A DNA stretch of 64,000 bases from Acanthococcus lagerstroemiae (GCA_031841125.1 CM063111.1:58589535-58653534), one strand, 5' to 3'; counted from the stretch's first letter, positions 37,377-50,084 are shown. Program-made: numbers and translations. Notes: generated by a model from the letters alone, not told the origin.

Positions 37377-38933
37377 GGAGGTCCACCTCTCTTAACTTTC
37401 ACATCGAACAATCTACCGAAATTATTTTTTTCTTTGCTCCGCTGAACTCAAATGTTTTCTCTGATCGAGATGTTTGATCTACTCTCGATTTCGGCCCCAA
37501 AATAAAAATTTGTTTGGCTTTAAAATCGAACTAAATATCGATATAAAAGTTTCTTGGATCGTGGCTTTCGAATATGTCGATACATTTTTGATCAGATCCT
37601 GATTTCAGACATTAAAATTGAAATATCTTTTTTGGGGGAAGGTAGATATTAACGAAAAGCGGAAAATCGAAGTATTAAAATAAGAGTCTTTTGGGTCATT
37701 TAGCTCAAATATCTAATCAAATTTTGTATTGAGGCACGAAACCTCAATTCTGTAATGAAAAACGTTAATTAGAGGTGGTATTCTTAATTTTGAAATTGAA
37801 AGTTATTTTCATGATATGGTCGAAGACAACTTGCAATGAGTCAAACTGACTTGACTTAAAAGCGTTGAAAAATCTAAACTAAAGTCTCTAATCACTGATT
37901 TCAAACTGTGCATAATATTTTCGGAGTGAACTTTTGGATTTCTAAAATCGAAATTTCGTTTCACAATTTTCACTGATTTCATTTTAATTGGAAAAATTTA
38001 TCTTGGCGCACAGCACTAAAAAGCTTGTGGCATAAAAGTACCAAGTCTCAGCAAAATTTTGAAATTTTTTCCATCACTGCCTCATCACAGAAAGATGAAC
38101 GACTAACTGAGGTGAGTAAAACTGACTTAATCTAGAGAATCTAAGAAATAATTAAACAAAATTAGAGATATTCTTGGACGTAGATTCCGAATAATATTGT
38201 ATCACATTCTCATCCGATCTCAAACTGGGACCTCTGAATCTAAATTTTAGGCAAAAAATTATTTTGTAAGCATTTACAATTAAGTACTGAAATACTGCGT
38301 TACAGAAAGAAAAAAGTCTCAAGGGGCAGCTGGTTGAATTGCGAAAAGTTAGGATATTCGAAATTTTGAATTTAAAAAGTTGAAAAAAGGAACAACGTGT
38401 TTCCATGGAAGCTGATTTTGTATGCTGCGTATGATTTTTGTTTCACCAGGCTCCATGTGAAATTTCGAAACCTAAAGAAATGTAATTGGGATGTGGACTG
38501 AGATGTAACGCTTGTGACACGACACAAGACTCGCTCACTAACAAACACATGTAAGGAGGTAGAGTAATCAAAAACGATATTTCCTATTCTTTACAATAAG
38601 GAACAAATATCGATCTTGTTTTCTGAGAATTTCATTTGTTAGTTTGTTTTATTACTACTTTAATTTGTAGTCAATGTTGTAGAATTAAATTTTTCAAAAT
38701 CCAAAATATCGAATCATCGTCTGTACATTTTCAGCGGGAGCAGGTTATTTTTGATCACTCAAACTAGACCAAACATGCATTTTTTATAGGTATGCAAACT
38801 CTTCGGAGAAACACAGTACCTTAGACATCTACTTATAACATTATTATCTTATTTCAAAGACATGCAGAGCCGAATTAGGATATTTCGCGCTGAAAGCGAC
38901 TTGTTTTTTTCACGCCGTGCCAATACCTTGGTT
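37377..38933. other. Intergenic, nothing recognised
   Basis: AT-rich DNA with frequent GAAATTT/AAATTTC words. No gene or clear repeat boundary. Confidence 0.45.
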
Positions 38934-39090
38934 CAGGAGCGGATACAGGGAGGGGGTCCGGATCCCCACCCCTGAAATATCTAATGTATCTACCAACTCA
39001 ACTTCTTTATTGTCTTTTTTCTATAACATTTTTCTGACATTTTCCATCCGGACCCCCTCCCTCTGAAATTATTCTTTGTATCCGCTACTG
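38934..39090. mobile_element. Miniature inverted-repeat element
   Basis: A 157-bp element with ends CAGGAGCGGATACAGGGAGG and, inverted, CAGTAGCGGATACAAAGAAT. GGGGGTCCGGAT recurs inside each arm. Flanking octamers CCTTGGTT and CCTAATTT match only 5 of 8, so the hAT assignment is tentative. Confidence 0.6.
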
Positions 39091-39448
39091 CCTAATTTTT
39101 TAAATTTTGTTTCGAAAAAAATGTTTTTAGTAGTAATCACAGAAGAAAGTTTATTCTACATTTGCATTTTGGAAAAAGTGAAAAGGAATAGTACATCGAT
39201 TTTTTTGAGACTGTGACTTTTTGATCAATTTTTCACGGAACGAATTTTGTAATCGATTTTTTCACAGCGCGAATTTTTGGTCAATTCTTTAGAATGGCCG
39301 CGAAATTATTGCGCCGCAGCCGGCCGCTTTGTCTGCCTAATGGGAAATCCGGCACTGAAGACATGCTTCGTTTTCCCTCATCCCTTGACCCAGGGGAAAT
39401 TCTCTATATGAAAACAGTTTCTTTTTCGAACGAAACAATACTCTTATC

Positions 39449-39668
39449 CAGGGACGTAGCGAAGAGTTTTTTCTGGAGGTGTAAAAAATTTTTAAATTCC
39501 CAACTGATTCAAGTCAAAATTCCCAAGTATCAACATTTGTTTATATTAGCAGCAAAAAAAAAAACCTTCCGACTCGTTGGATTTTTCCAATTTTTAATCC
39601 ATCTACTAAAATTTTCCAACTCCGGCGGAGGCTACCCCTCTCCCATGTCTCCTTTATTTTCATCTGTG
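39449..39668. mobile_element. hAT-like miniature element, family 1, copy 2
   Basis: A 220-bp element starting CAGGGACGTAGCGAAGAG, matching 46609-46840 and 866-1092. It is flanked by CTCTTATC and CTTTTATC (7 of 8). The right end is degraded. The 150-codon open frame overlapping it (39294-39746) is a by-product and not a gene. Confidence 0.75.
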
Positions 39669-39676
39669 CTTTTATC

Positions 39677-42170
39677 AGTTATTTCCTCCCCGTATTTCGA
39701 AGTGAATGATTCTCCTTCAACAAAGTATGCAGATAATTTATCCTGACCGTATGTGAACTTGTTAGCCTAGTTCGTTCTAGAAGGGGTCAGTATATGGAAA
39801 TTTCATTTATTGAAGAACATTAGGACTGCTATTTTTACTTCTTCAAGTAATTACTTTTTCTGTTTCTCTTGAGTGGAAATAGATAAAATGGTATAATTTT
39901 CTATCAGAAACGTACCAATAGGGGGTGTAATTGGAGCTTCCTGAACGTATTCTAGAGTTGACAAATTCATTAAAATCGACCTTCTATTGGCAAAATCAGA
40001 TCCGTAATTCAAAAGCAGAGGTCTTTTTTTAACTGAATGGAATGAAAACAGTTTTATTACCGTTCATTTGTACCGAGGCCACCGGACTTGAATCTTCAAA
40101 ATATAATCTTGAATAAAGAGAAAAAAGACTACCATCTCGAAACAGACCAAAAAGGAAGTTCAGCACCTAGTAACACCCTTGAGAATTGAAACCAAAAACT
40201 AACCTCAAATACTATGGAAATTTATATTAACAACACGGCTGCAGACTGTAATCACACAGTGCGTAACAAAGATCAAGATCAATGAGCACATGACTGGAAG
40301 AAAAATCAGCGTTCACTAAAAGTATATGTAATAAGAGAGGATTTTTTTATCATTCCTAAAACCCTTGGAGTTCATTTTATACCATACACATACATCCGAA
40401 TATTCCAATGTATCATACGTGTAGGTGTATTAGACCAATAAGACAGTGCACGGTCCAGAAATACAGCGGAGGGGATGGGTTACCCCATACATTTTTCAGA
40501 AGTGGAAAAGTTAGAAATATCGACCTTCAGTCAGCAAAGTCGGATTTTCAGCAAAATCAGAGCAACAGCTGACCAAATTTGAAAAATGTTGACATTTTTC
40601 CATTTTCCCCTTCAACTTTATTTCGGAATTCAGCTTATTCAATTAGGAAACGAATAGGTTCCTTCTTACTTCAGTACACAGGGCAATAGGAGTTGGGGTT
40701 ACAAAACTAGTCTCCCACTCGCTCTTATTCACAGATCTTCAGTTTTTTAAAATTACATACCTGATAGAGGAAGAGGTATAAATAAGGTACCCTAAGGGGA
40801 ATAACCAGGCACCGCCAAAACACAGTGGCGACCAGAATGTGATGAGTACACCTGGAAATTACCATTTATGCCAAAATTACCTAAATTTCTACGACCATGA
40901 GATTTTTATTTACGTTTTTCATTTTTTGATAATTCCAAAGTTTGTTTAGTGTTTTATTCAACTTCGTATGAAATACGGTATAGAATTTTGAATCGAAAGA
41001 AACCGACGTATAGTGTTTTCGAAAGAGGGATGTTTCTCTACAAGATGATCTAGTGAGTTTTTCAAAATTCCATATCTATGGTCTTAACAAGCCTTCCACT
41101 CGATTCTGTGTTTAGTCTCCAGTTCTTTAGGAGATTCAGTGGGGTTTTCACATGTAAGCCTTTTTATGAGTCTAAATACTATCTGATGTTCTTCATATTA
41201 TTCACTATATGCAGTAATATAAAGGAGGGGAGCGAATCAGTTGTTCGGAGGAATGAATTCTAGCAATGCAAAGAGATAACAATCTAACAATGGATTTTTT
41301 CTTTTGCTAAGGAAGAAGTAAATCAAGGTGCCCTCCAAATATTTACGAAAATCTCCGTGAACCAGATTGAGTTGTTTGTTTAGCTCACGTTTGTATTTCA
41401 ATCTAATGTGACACGTATCTGCATACTTATAACTATACTTCAACATATTAGAGAAAATCATCTTGATGTATCTAGTGTGTGTGTATAACGAAGATAAAAG
41501 TCATGTTACAACCTTGTAGACGTGAATACTACAGTTTCTTCTCTTTAGAAAGCAGGACGAAAACAAGATCCCCGAAAAAGTTCTGAAACTGGAACCCTCT
41601 ATCTCCAATTGTTATTTGGATGGCCCTGTTGGAGAGAGGAAAACTACATACATAGTATTAGCACATCGAATATCGGATTCAGTATTTTCTAGAACATTTC
41701 CTGAATACGAAACATATTTGGTGGTTATTAACCTCGGAACAGAATGGAAGACGATCAGTTTGGACTCACAAAACAACAACATAGCGCCATTAATGAAAGT
41801 AATTACTGGACGCCTCAAATCCTACGATCCACATTCTTAGATGCAGTAATTTGAACATTGGATTCACATCATTTTCAAGAGTTAGGTCTATAGAGAAGGT
41901 ACTAATACGTACAATGGAAGGGTTATCTGTTTTGTACTAATTTATCATAAAAAATATTTCACTGAGCCCAGGGAATAGAAGGGGGCGAATGACCCACGGG
42001 CCCATTTATCTGCCTCCCCCCGCCATCAGATATCATTTGTCTAAAAATTATGTGTTTTGGTGTTCTATTAGTTTCAGAAGGACTGTATTCACGAAACATT
42101 TTGCTGATGTATTATTATACTACCTATTAATAAAAATTAAATGGAAGTATTGGGTCAGGACATCCAGGTC
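39677..42170. other. Intergenic, nothing recognised
   Basis: About 2.5 kb without a supported gene. Open stretches such as 41616-41840 and its antisense have no recognisable domain. Confidence 0.45.
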
Positions 42171-42179
42171 CAATTTCTT

Positions 42180-43140
42180 GACATTTGAAAATTGTTGCAC
42201 CAGAGCATGGTTTATGTTCAAACATTCAAACCTATCATTCATCACTAGCACACCAAACTACATCCTTGGTGGTGGTGGACTGCATTAACAAATTACACAC
42301 CCTTGCTCAGGAGAACAGTGTCCCCATATTATGGACACCGAGGCATTGCGGCATATAAGGGACCATGAGAAACTTGCAACGCCCAGGCCATGTCATCCTG
42401 TAGCATACAGCGTCATAAAATCCAAGGTGAAAGCTTAGATAAGTACATATGCAAGTACATGGAAATGTATTGGCGGACGGCCAGTGTCATGAAAGTCAGC
42501 AAAACACTGATAGGAGATACCCCCGCTAAGTACGTTGAGTTCCTACTAGGGCTCGAGAGAAAACAGGCAAGGCTCATGGTCGGGCTTCTAGCTGGTCATG
42601 GAGCCACAAAACACATGTGGTATAAAATAGGAGTGGTGAAAAGCAGCTCCTGTAGGCACTGTGGAGAAGAGGAAGAAACAAATACACTGGACCACCAATA
42701 CCAGAAACTCCATTTAAAATACATTGAGCGTTTTTGGACCAAGTAGCTAGTGAATTAGCGACAGGGATTGTTACTACGACGAGATTTCCCATTGTGCTCA
42801 CCAACACTAGATAGAACAAAAACACACACAATGAATGGAATACATGAAGTAACAATCCCTAGCACCGGGATTTTCAAAACATCGGAGTCTCCAGTATTGG
42901 TAGTTTAGTGTATTTGGAAGAAACCTTGATTCGCATCATATGTCAGTGCCCAGCAATAGCCGGGACAAGACGCGAAGTACTGGGACTGGAGTATCCAGCA
43001 CCCAGTGAAGTCAAAAAAATAGAACTCAGAAAATTTTCAGTGAGGCTACTGAGCTGATCCTTAACAGCATCCTGAGAAAAAGTGCAATGGACTACAAAGT
43101 CTTAGCACTCGGTGCACACAGCGCCACCTCACACAAATGT
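42180..43140 (+). pseudogene. Non-LTR retrotransposon relic (RNase H to C-terminal zinc knuckle)
   Basis: In plus orientation: DCINKLHTLAQENSVPILWT then PRHCGI (about 42270-42345), matching the last part of the RNase H domain of Jockey/R1-like elements (WVPGHxGIxGNE). Next comes LLGLERKQARLMVGLLAGHG (42545-42605), then CRHCGEEEET (42652-42681), the CxxC knuckle. The matching IICQCPAIAGTRREVLG (42930-42980) lies beyond an inserted miniature element. Frameshifts and stops (for instance after PRHCGI) show it is dead. Confidence 0.7.
42680..42915. mobile_element. Mutator-like miniature element inside the retrotransposon relic
   Basis: A 236-bp insertion with inverted ends, AAATACACTGGACCACCAAT on the left and AAATACACTAAACTACCAAT as complement of the right. 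It is flanked by a perfect 9-bp duplication GGAAGAAAC (42671-42679 and 42916-42924). It splits the zinc-knuckle coding region of the relic, which provides an independent proof of insertion. A 9-bp duplication is typical of the Mutator superfamily. Confidence 0.8.
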
Positions 43141-43317
43141 ATGTAAATCATTCATCACCCATCCAATTTATTGAAAGAAGGTAGCAATAATGAATCGAAC
43201 TCCTCTCATCCAACAACATTCATCTAATACTACCAAAATCTATCATCGTAGCACTAATTAGCTATCAAACCAAATGTCTAAGTGTAAGTAGTCTCAAGTC
43301 TCAAGTGCATATATTCA

Positions 43318-44639
43318 TTATGTTTTTGAGGTATAGTCGGTGCGTATCTGATACAGCGATTTCCCCTTCGTATCTTGTATGAACAGGAACACGAACAAGA
43401 AGGCTAGGAAGGAGAAACACGAGTATAAAGCTAGTGTAAAATGCAATCCTATCGCTTCAGTAAGAGCGAAGTAAGACTTGACGGTGGCGAAAGCAGCACA
43501 GTCGCTCGTGAACGCCAACAAACTGTTGTAGAATTCCTTCAGTTTATGCGGAAACACTTCTGCTGTCAAAACGGACATTGCAGCCCCGTTTGATAATTCA
43601 TCTGTGACCATGAAAGCCATCAGCAGGACCGCAATCGCGATTGCTAGACTTGGTAGCTTATTTCCATTCTGCGCTTCCACGTAATAGCAAAAAGCGCAGC
43701 AGAGTTGCATCAGTCCACAAGTAAAGAATCCAAACAACAGCACGGATCGTCTTTCGAATTTCTTGAGGGTAACTAAATTTAAAACCGGGCAAAAGACTCT
43801 CAGACTGCTATATACGGTTATGAATGTCCTTCCATTAATAATAGATCCCAAGTCACGGATCAGTACTGGACCATATTGCGACAGAATGGTGTTACAATTG
43901 ATGATATCCACCCCGCTGATGACGATGAGCACGGCAGTCAGTTTCATGTTTCTTGGTAAGAAGATTGTCCTGATCTTACCAATTCCTTTTCCTCTTTGCT
44001 CTTCGACGTACTTCCTGATGTCATCTAAATTGGCCTCGATTTCTTCCGGCTTCGATATATTATTCAGCCAAGAGAGGTTTTTCCTCGCCAGGTCCTCTCG
44101 ACCTTTTGTTACCAAGTAGCACGGAGACTCAGCCATACACACCGAAGATAGAATAGTAAGTATCCCAACCGCCAGTGGGAAGACTGCCAGCAGTCGATAG
44201 CTCTCGAATATCGACAGCGGGAACTCCACCTGGATCCCGATAGCCGTCGCTAGCGGGTATAGTATTCCCAGAAGTTCGCGATTTCCTGGTGATGCGATTT
44301 CTGCAAAGTAGAGGTTGCCTATGATGACGAGCATACTTGGCTGCAACTCCGTAGAAAAACAGACACACGATTATGACGGTTACCGATGAAGATGTGAGTA
44401 TAAGTAGCCATGCGATAGTGAAGGTGGACGTGCATCCGAATATGATAACCTTGCGGCCTACATTAGTACTCAGGGTGTAGCACATGACCACGCTGATGAG
44501 AGTGCCGACATATGATACAGACGCGATCCACGAGATGTCGTCAGTGCTCACTTTGAACGGGGATTGGATGATAGAAACATGGACGTAGCTGCTTCAGTGT
44601 AGCCTACTTTACAGCCGTACATGAAACTAGTGAGGAGAA
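43318..44639 (-). pseudogene. Sugar transporter (Tret1/SLC2-like) copy T1, frameshifted
   Basis: Same single large exon as T2-T4 but with two frame breaks. One base is missing near 44559-44563 (AACGGGGATT where T2 has AACGGAGGATT) and one base is extra near 44336-44342 (CATACTTGGCTGC where T2 has CATGCTGGCAGC). The remaining 3' frame, about 340 codons, is intact to a stop at 43318 and still reads AESPCYL and DTKGKSLYQIR. The exon acceptor TTTTTTGTCTCTTACAG at 44640 is conserved. Its upstream flank is interrupted by a 900-bp element. It is probably a pseudogene; sequencing error at two places is the alternative. Confidence 0.8.
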
Positions 44640-44691
44640 CTGTAAGAGACAAAAAACATTGCTCTAAGTTCTGTGAATAGTAATATGTATA

Positions 44692-45591
44692 TGGTAGCGT
44701 GCCCAACTATCGTCGCCCGTTTGTATTTTGGAAATTTTGGGCACTCTATGGGTCAGATTTGAAAACCAAAATGAGATTTGGGTACCCAACCATCCCTTCA
44801 CTTCGCCCCGGGGTCATTTTTTGAAGAAAAAAAATGGCAGTGGCCTAGCTGTGACGATTTCCAAAAAGTGTCTATTTTGAAAATTTGAAAAGTTGGTGCT
44901 TTATTTCGTCCCCCCATTTTTTTTTTAAATCGCGAAAAAAATAATAAAACTTACGAATTATGACATTTATTTAAGCTTCTTCAAAAATTTAAACAAAATT
45001 TTTCACATAGTTTTTTAATGTAGCGCGAGGTACTTTGAATTGAGGGATGGCTCTTTTATACCCCATTTCATTTTTACGGACAGCTTTGACATCATCTACC
45101 ATCACAGTTTTGGACCAGGTTTTACGTTTTGGCATCTAAAAACAATGAAAAGTGATATGAAATCGGTGTTTCTTTCTATTTCACAAATTTACCTGGGGGA
45201 CGAAATTAGGACTTTTTTCGCGATTTTTTCCCGATTTTTTCCCCAGAAAATTGGGAGGGGAAATTTTATTGGAAAACAATTTATGATGGCATTTTCTTTT
45301 TCAGTATACTTCAAACTATATGTTAAGCCCAAAAAAGATCAAAATTACTTTCCTTTTCGAATTAATTCTTGAGAAAGAAGATTCCACTGTCTAAAGTTTT
45401 CACATTCTCAAAAACAAAAAAGCTTTGTGTACGGCGAATGTTGATAACAATGACCAAGGTAACATATTGCCAGGGAGTTTATGCGTGTACTCTACACTTC
45501 TGACCTATTGCCGCAAGAGTGCGCTGCTTAACTTCCAAAATAAGCAAGGGGACGGAATTAGGTTAGGGGACGAACGTCGGGCACCCTACTC
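44692..45591. mobile_element. Inverted-repeat DNA element inserted in the T1 5' flank
   Basis: A 900-bp insertion. The flanks of T2 and T3 read straight through at this point (GTATAATACAAGAAGAAC). The ends are imperfect inverted repeats, TGGTAGCGTGCCCAACTATC and GAGTAGGGTGCCCGACGTTC as complement, with TA on each side. No transposase was seen. The interior is T-rich, with GGGGACGAAAT-like words near both ends. Confidence 0.7.
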
Positions 45592-45639
45592 TAATACAAG
45601 AAGAACAAGGGATCATATTCTAACATACGTCTTATTGTG

Positions 45640-45930
45640 GGCTAAAAGGAATGATTAATGAGAGCAATCTAGTGTCATCGAGCTTTGAAGCCTCCTTAGC
45701 GCCACCTTAATGAGCCACTAGGTACTCTAGTATTCGGAGCTTGCTGATAAGTTGCGAATCGCTATAGTGGCAGTCGACGCATTTTAATTGGCTGCAAATT
45801 GCTCCGGTGATAGCTGGAGCATTCTTACTGGATGCGAATTACCACTCCAGCAGTTGGCGCATTTTAATTAGTTGCAAATCACCGGGGTGGTAGTTGAAGC
45901 TGCATGATTGGTTGCGACACGGCCGGCACC
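45640..45930. repeat. Duplicated 5' flank with satellite-like units (T1)
   Basis: Short version of the repeat seen at 51900-52500 and 56090-56880: units containing GTTGCGAATCGCTATAGTGGC, GCAGTCGACGCATTTTAATT and GGTAGTTGAAGCT. It marks the tandem duplication that copied the transporter exon together with its upstream flank. Confidence 0.65.
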
Positions 45931-46608
45931 AGTTATAGAAGTCGTGTAAGACTTGCTCTCTTTTCACAGACTGATTGTTTTTTTCGGTGTCAGGTTGGGT
46001 AAGTTTTGCATGTTTTCTAATACTGTTTGAGTCTTTGAATACGATTTTGAGGTCAAAATTGTAATACGAGTAAAAGTGCATGAGAAAAAGGACCTTCGCT
46101 TTTTGCCCCGTAGCGTCCATTAAATGGCTGAAATCTAGGGAAAATTCCTGGACAGAAACTTCCTTACGAATCTTCCTTCATTCTTTCATTATAGCATCAT
46201 GAAGAGCAAGACTTAGGCTATCGATCTGTGAATTCTACTCAATCATATGTTCAATCTATCAATATGTTTTTGTTCCCCCCCCACAAATCTTCTTTTTGAC
46301 CAGGAATTGTCCGGCTGTACCTTAGGTGTTCTGAAATAAAACGAATGCTTAGGGAGTGAACTGAAAGACGAAGGAAGTAGAAAGGGAAAATATGAAAATT
46401 CTGGACACTCCCACTTTATTGAGAACATTTACTGAACAACAGAGAAATTTTAATAGAAAAAGAGGTAGCCTATCTTGGACACCTCTGAGCTTGGGGAAGA
46501 CAAATAGACAAAGAGATAGACTGGCGAAATTCTTTCGCATGAATTATAAATATTGGTCCATTACGAAATCTTCAAAGGGCCTTTCAAAACTGAAAATAAA
46601 AGTAGTAT

Positions 46609-46840
46609 CAGGGACATAGCGAAGAGTTTCTTCTGGAGGGGCAAAAATTGTTATCCTCCCAACTGACTCAACTCAAAATTCCCGAGCATAAAAATTTGTT
46701 TGTCTAGTATATTGATAAAAAAAAATCACTTTTGACTTGTTGAATTTTCTTAACTTTTGATTCATCTACTAAAATTTTCTAACTCCGATGAAGGCTTGGG
46801 GACGCGAGCTGCCACCCGTGCCCCCATATTTTCGTCCCTG
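46609..46840. mobile_element. hAT-like miniature element, family 1, copy 3
   Basis: A 232-bp element, CAGGGACATAGCGAAGAG to TTTTCGTCCCTG, with a perfect 8-bp duplication AGTAGTAT on both sides (46601-46608, 46841-46848). The duplicated flank of T2 has the corresponding unoccupied site at about 52700 (AAAAGTAGTACATTCAATAT), so the insertion happened after or independently of the segment duplication. Confidence 0.88.
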
Positions 46841-46929
46841 AGTAGTATATTCAATATGTGTGTAGTTCTTACATTGCTCTATGGGTATCACATCTAGAAA
46901 TAAAATAGCAAAAAGAGGAGTATACTAGA

Positions 46930-47230
46930 TGTTAGCTCAAACAGTATGGAAAGATAGATGCATAATTTGAAAAAACTTGACTACATTCCTTTGAAAAACA
47001 TTGAAGTTAGACTCTCTAATTATATTGAACTAATTGAGTGCTGCAGGAGGATGAAATGGGAATGGACAGGCCATATAGCTCAAATGAACACAAACAGTTT
47101 GGTCTATGTAATTGCAGAAAGAAACGAGGGAGATTAAATATTAGATGGAAGGATGATCTCACACAATTTTTAATGCAACCTAATTTATTGTTACACAGCT
47201 GCTAAAAATCGTCTAGAAAGGAAAAAACTG
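46930..47230 (+). pseudogene. Retrotransposon C-terminal relic in T1 flank
   Basis: The reading RRMKWEWTGHIAQMNTNS (about 47047-47100) matches the RxxKWxWAGHVARM block found at the C-terminus of many non-LTR retrotransposon polyproteins; ERNEGD and a stop follow. Related sequence lies at 52790-53190, so it was duplicated with the transporter unit. Confidence 0.6.
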
Positions 47231-47595
47231 AAGCACATCTTCGCTCATCTTAGGCCGGGGATTCATTTCAAGTATTAGCAATGCATCAGTGGATTGTATC
47301 TACTCGTATTATACAAAAATGAAAGTTGCTATTTTGAGGCGCCAGTACACGCTTCAACCGCTGAATCAGTTTCGTTAAAAGTTATACCATTAAACAGGAA
47401 ATGGCGTGTATAATGTTTATAGCGAAAAAAGAAATTTTAACGTTGTGTAGTTAAGCAACAAATAAGCTCAAAAGTTACCAAAAAGTGACGACTTTTACGG
47501 ATGTTTCGGAGGAGTAATTGAACAGGGGTAAGAGGAGGTTCGTGTTTGTTTTGAAGCGAACAGTTTGCCGGTTTCATACTTACGTTGGCATGTAG

Positions 47596-48300
47596 GCGAC
47601 AGCGGAAATTGGGGTGGTTCTGTTTGGAGGACTGTTATATCAATAGTGGTTCTTAGGTCATTAATATTACTCAGTGTTGCCCAGATTTTTTTGAAATTTC
47701 AAATGTCAATTAAACATGAGAACTGCAGTTATCACTAGCTGTTAAATTTTGTACAACAGTTCCGTAGTAGGTAACAGCGAGAAGTGGGTGGTTCTCTTGG
47801 AAAACTGTTATATCAGTAGTGGTTATTTGGTTATTCATATCGTTCAGTGTTGCACAGAGCGACAGCGGGAAATGAGGTGGTTTCATTTTGGCTATTTCTT
47901 ATTAAGTATATAATTTGAATATGTGTTTCAGCAGTGGTTATTTAGTCATTCACATTGTTCAGCGTTGTACAGAGCGACAATGGGAAATAGGGTGGTCTTA
48001 TTTTGGACATTTTGAATTTGTGTTTTTTCATGATGACATCAGCCTCGAACTGCCGGATGGTTTTCTTTGAAAATTCATCAGTAATTTGGTCAAAAAGAGT
48101 TCATTCGCTCAAATATAATTAAGCTCCAAAGTTTTCATGCCGCCACAGACCTTGGTTGGATCGTTTTCTTTGAAAATTCATCAGTAGTTTGGTCATAGCA
48201 GCGCGACAAGAAGAGGAGAGCGGCAATATGTTGTCCTTAGGGCAACAGCGAGGAGTGCGATGGTTCTATTTTGGACATTTTATATTTCGGTTCTTGGTTC
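47596..48300. repeat. Imperfect tandem repeat, CAGCGGGAAATG family
   Basis: Three to four diverged units of about 110-180 bp. Each contains GACAGCGGGAAAT-(G/T)-GGTGGTT, followed by a TAGTGGTTATTTGGTCATTCA block and TCAGTGTTGCACAGAG. No coding potential. Confidence 0.6.
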
Positions 48301-48499
48301 GTGATTGATCGTCCCCCCGCGTCCAGCATTCGAAATCCAATATTTGAAAAAAAGATTTTTGATTTTGGTTTATAGAAGCTATGCTTTGCATTGAAGTTGT
48401 GTTTTTTCATAATAGCATAGTTTTGTACTAAGCGTGATTTCCAAACGAGTTTCCTTAATTTGGCAACCATGCGTAGAGGATTTAAATGTATAGTTTTGA

Positions 48500-49720
48500 T
48501 GGCATACATCAAAATATTCGAAGCTGAAGTAAAGTGAAGCGAAATTGAAATCGAAGTCGAAATTTGAAGGGTAGTGAAAACCAAAATATATTAGGTTGGA
48601 CATCAGAGCTGAAGTTAGAATTGTCATCACTCTGAGTGGTAGTTGAAGTCGAAGGGGGAATGGCGGTTAAGATTAAAGTCGAATTTCAGCGTCCAAATCA
48701 GATTGAAAATCAAAGTTAAAGTCAGAAACAAATTGAAAGTGAAGTCAGAGATAAATACGCGTGAGAAAACCAATAAAAAATTAGACTGAAGATTAGAGTT
48801 GAAACGGAAGTACAAGGAAGAGTTTTGGTCGAGTCAGAGTCGAAGTCGAGTTGAAATTAAAGTGTTAGTACGAGTATAAGATTAAGTCAAAGTCAAAAAG
48901 AAATCAGAACTAAAATTAGAGTTCGATGTGAAATTTGGAGTAAGAGTCAAAGTGAAAAGTGAATGTGGTAGTCAAAATCACTTTCAGACAGTGTAAAAAT
49001 TAGGCAATGTCGGAAACGCTCACTGTGGACGTCACTGTACATTTGCTTATGGGAGAGTAATAATGAAAATTTTAAGATATATGAAACTTGGAAATTTACG
49101 CAAATTGAAGAAGATTTTAATCTCAACAAAACTTATTCTTATGATTTTTTATGTAAATGCCGACTTGATAAACTATTTGGGAAAAAATTACCTGTTTGAA
49201 ATCGTGTAAATGTCACTGATAACAGACAGCTTGCCACCCAGTGATAGATGTCATCGCAGTTGACGACATTGCCTAATAAGCCAGGTTCGAGTTAGCCTGA
49301 AGATTAGAATGAAGAAAAATCAAAATTTATATCATAAACTAAGTCGTGATTGTAATCTTAGATACAATTAATTAGTCAAAGACAGATTAAAGGAAAATAG
49401 GAGGGTGAGTGAGAGTCCATACTAGAGAATAAATATAAGTGGAAGTCATGAGTTTGAAAATCAACGCGAGAGTCTGGTACTCAAAAGTTGAAACCAAAAC
49501 TGGAAGTCGAAGTTTCATGGGAACAAGAAGCTGAAGTTGGAGTCAAAGAGTTGAGGTAACGAAGCAGAAATGAGAATCGAAGTCGAGATATAAAAGGCTG
49601 GAATTAGCCTTAATCGAAATTGGAGTCGAAGTCAGAGAGCAAGGTTGCAGTCGAAGACAACAGGCAAGAGTTTAATGTGGAAGTTTGATAAGAAGGCACA
49701 GGTTATAAAGAGTGTATAAG
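48500..49720 (+). repeat. Degenerate GAAGTC hexamer region
   Basis: Two purine-rich stretches (about 48500-48960 and 49440-49720) are made of decayed GAAGTC/GAGTCGAAGTT hexamers in one orientation, with a non-repetitive block between them. It looks like an old expanded simple repeat; the open frames on either strand are by-products. Confidence 0.6.
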
Positions 49721-50084
49721 CACAACTTGGAGTCTAAATCAGCCTGAAAACTATACATCATAACTATATTCCTATTCAACAATTAATAACTGCGTTATGT
49801 GTACCCACTTTTTCTTTTTTGTGTTTCTTTTTATACTTTTTTGATACCTTTAAATTCTAAATATCACAGATCAACAATATATTCCAAAGCTTTGAACTCC
49901 ATTAAATATACTTTAATTCCCATCCGAAGGACGGGCAATGCGGCTAGTTATATTACAGCGCTGGAAACAATTTCCATGTAAGCTCTAATAAAGGTAATTG
50001 AACGGAAATTTATCGCTGGCGGAATGAAACATCAGAAAATAGAATTGGCAATAAAACACGCAGAAATCTATCATTAATCTTAGG

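Noticed and set aside
39294..39746. 150-codon open frame
   Set aside because: Overlaps a hAT-like miniature element whose other copies do not keep the frame.
43763..44119. Plus-strand frames antisense to transporter exons (also 50910-51263, 55088-55465, 63124-63501)
   Set aside because: They recur only because the antisense of a conserved coding exon stays open in all copies; the minus-strand product explains them.
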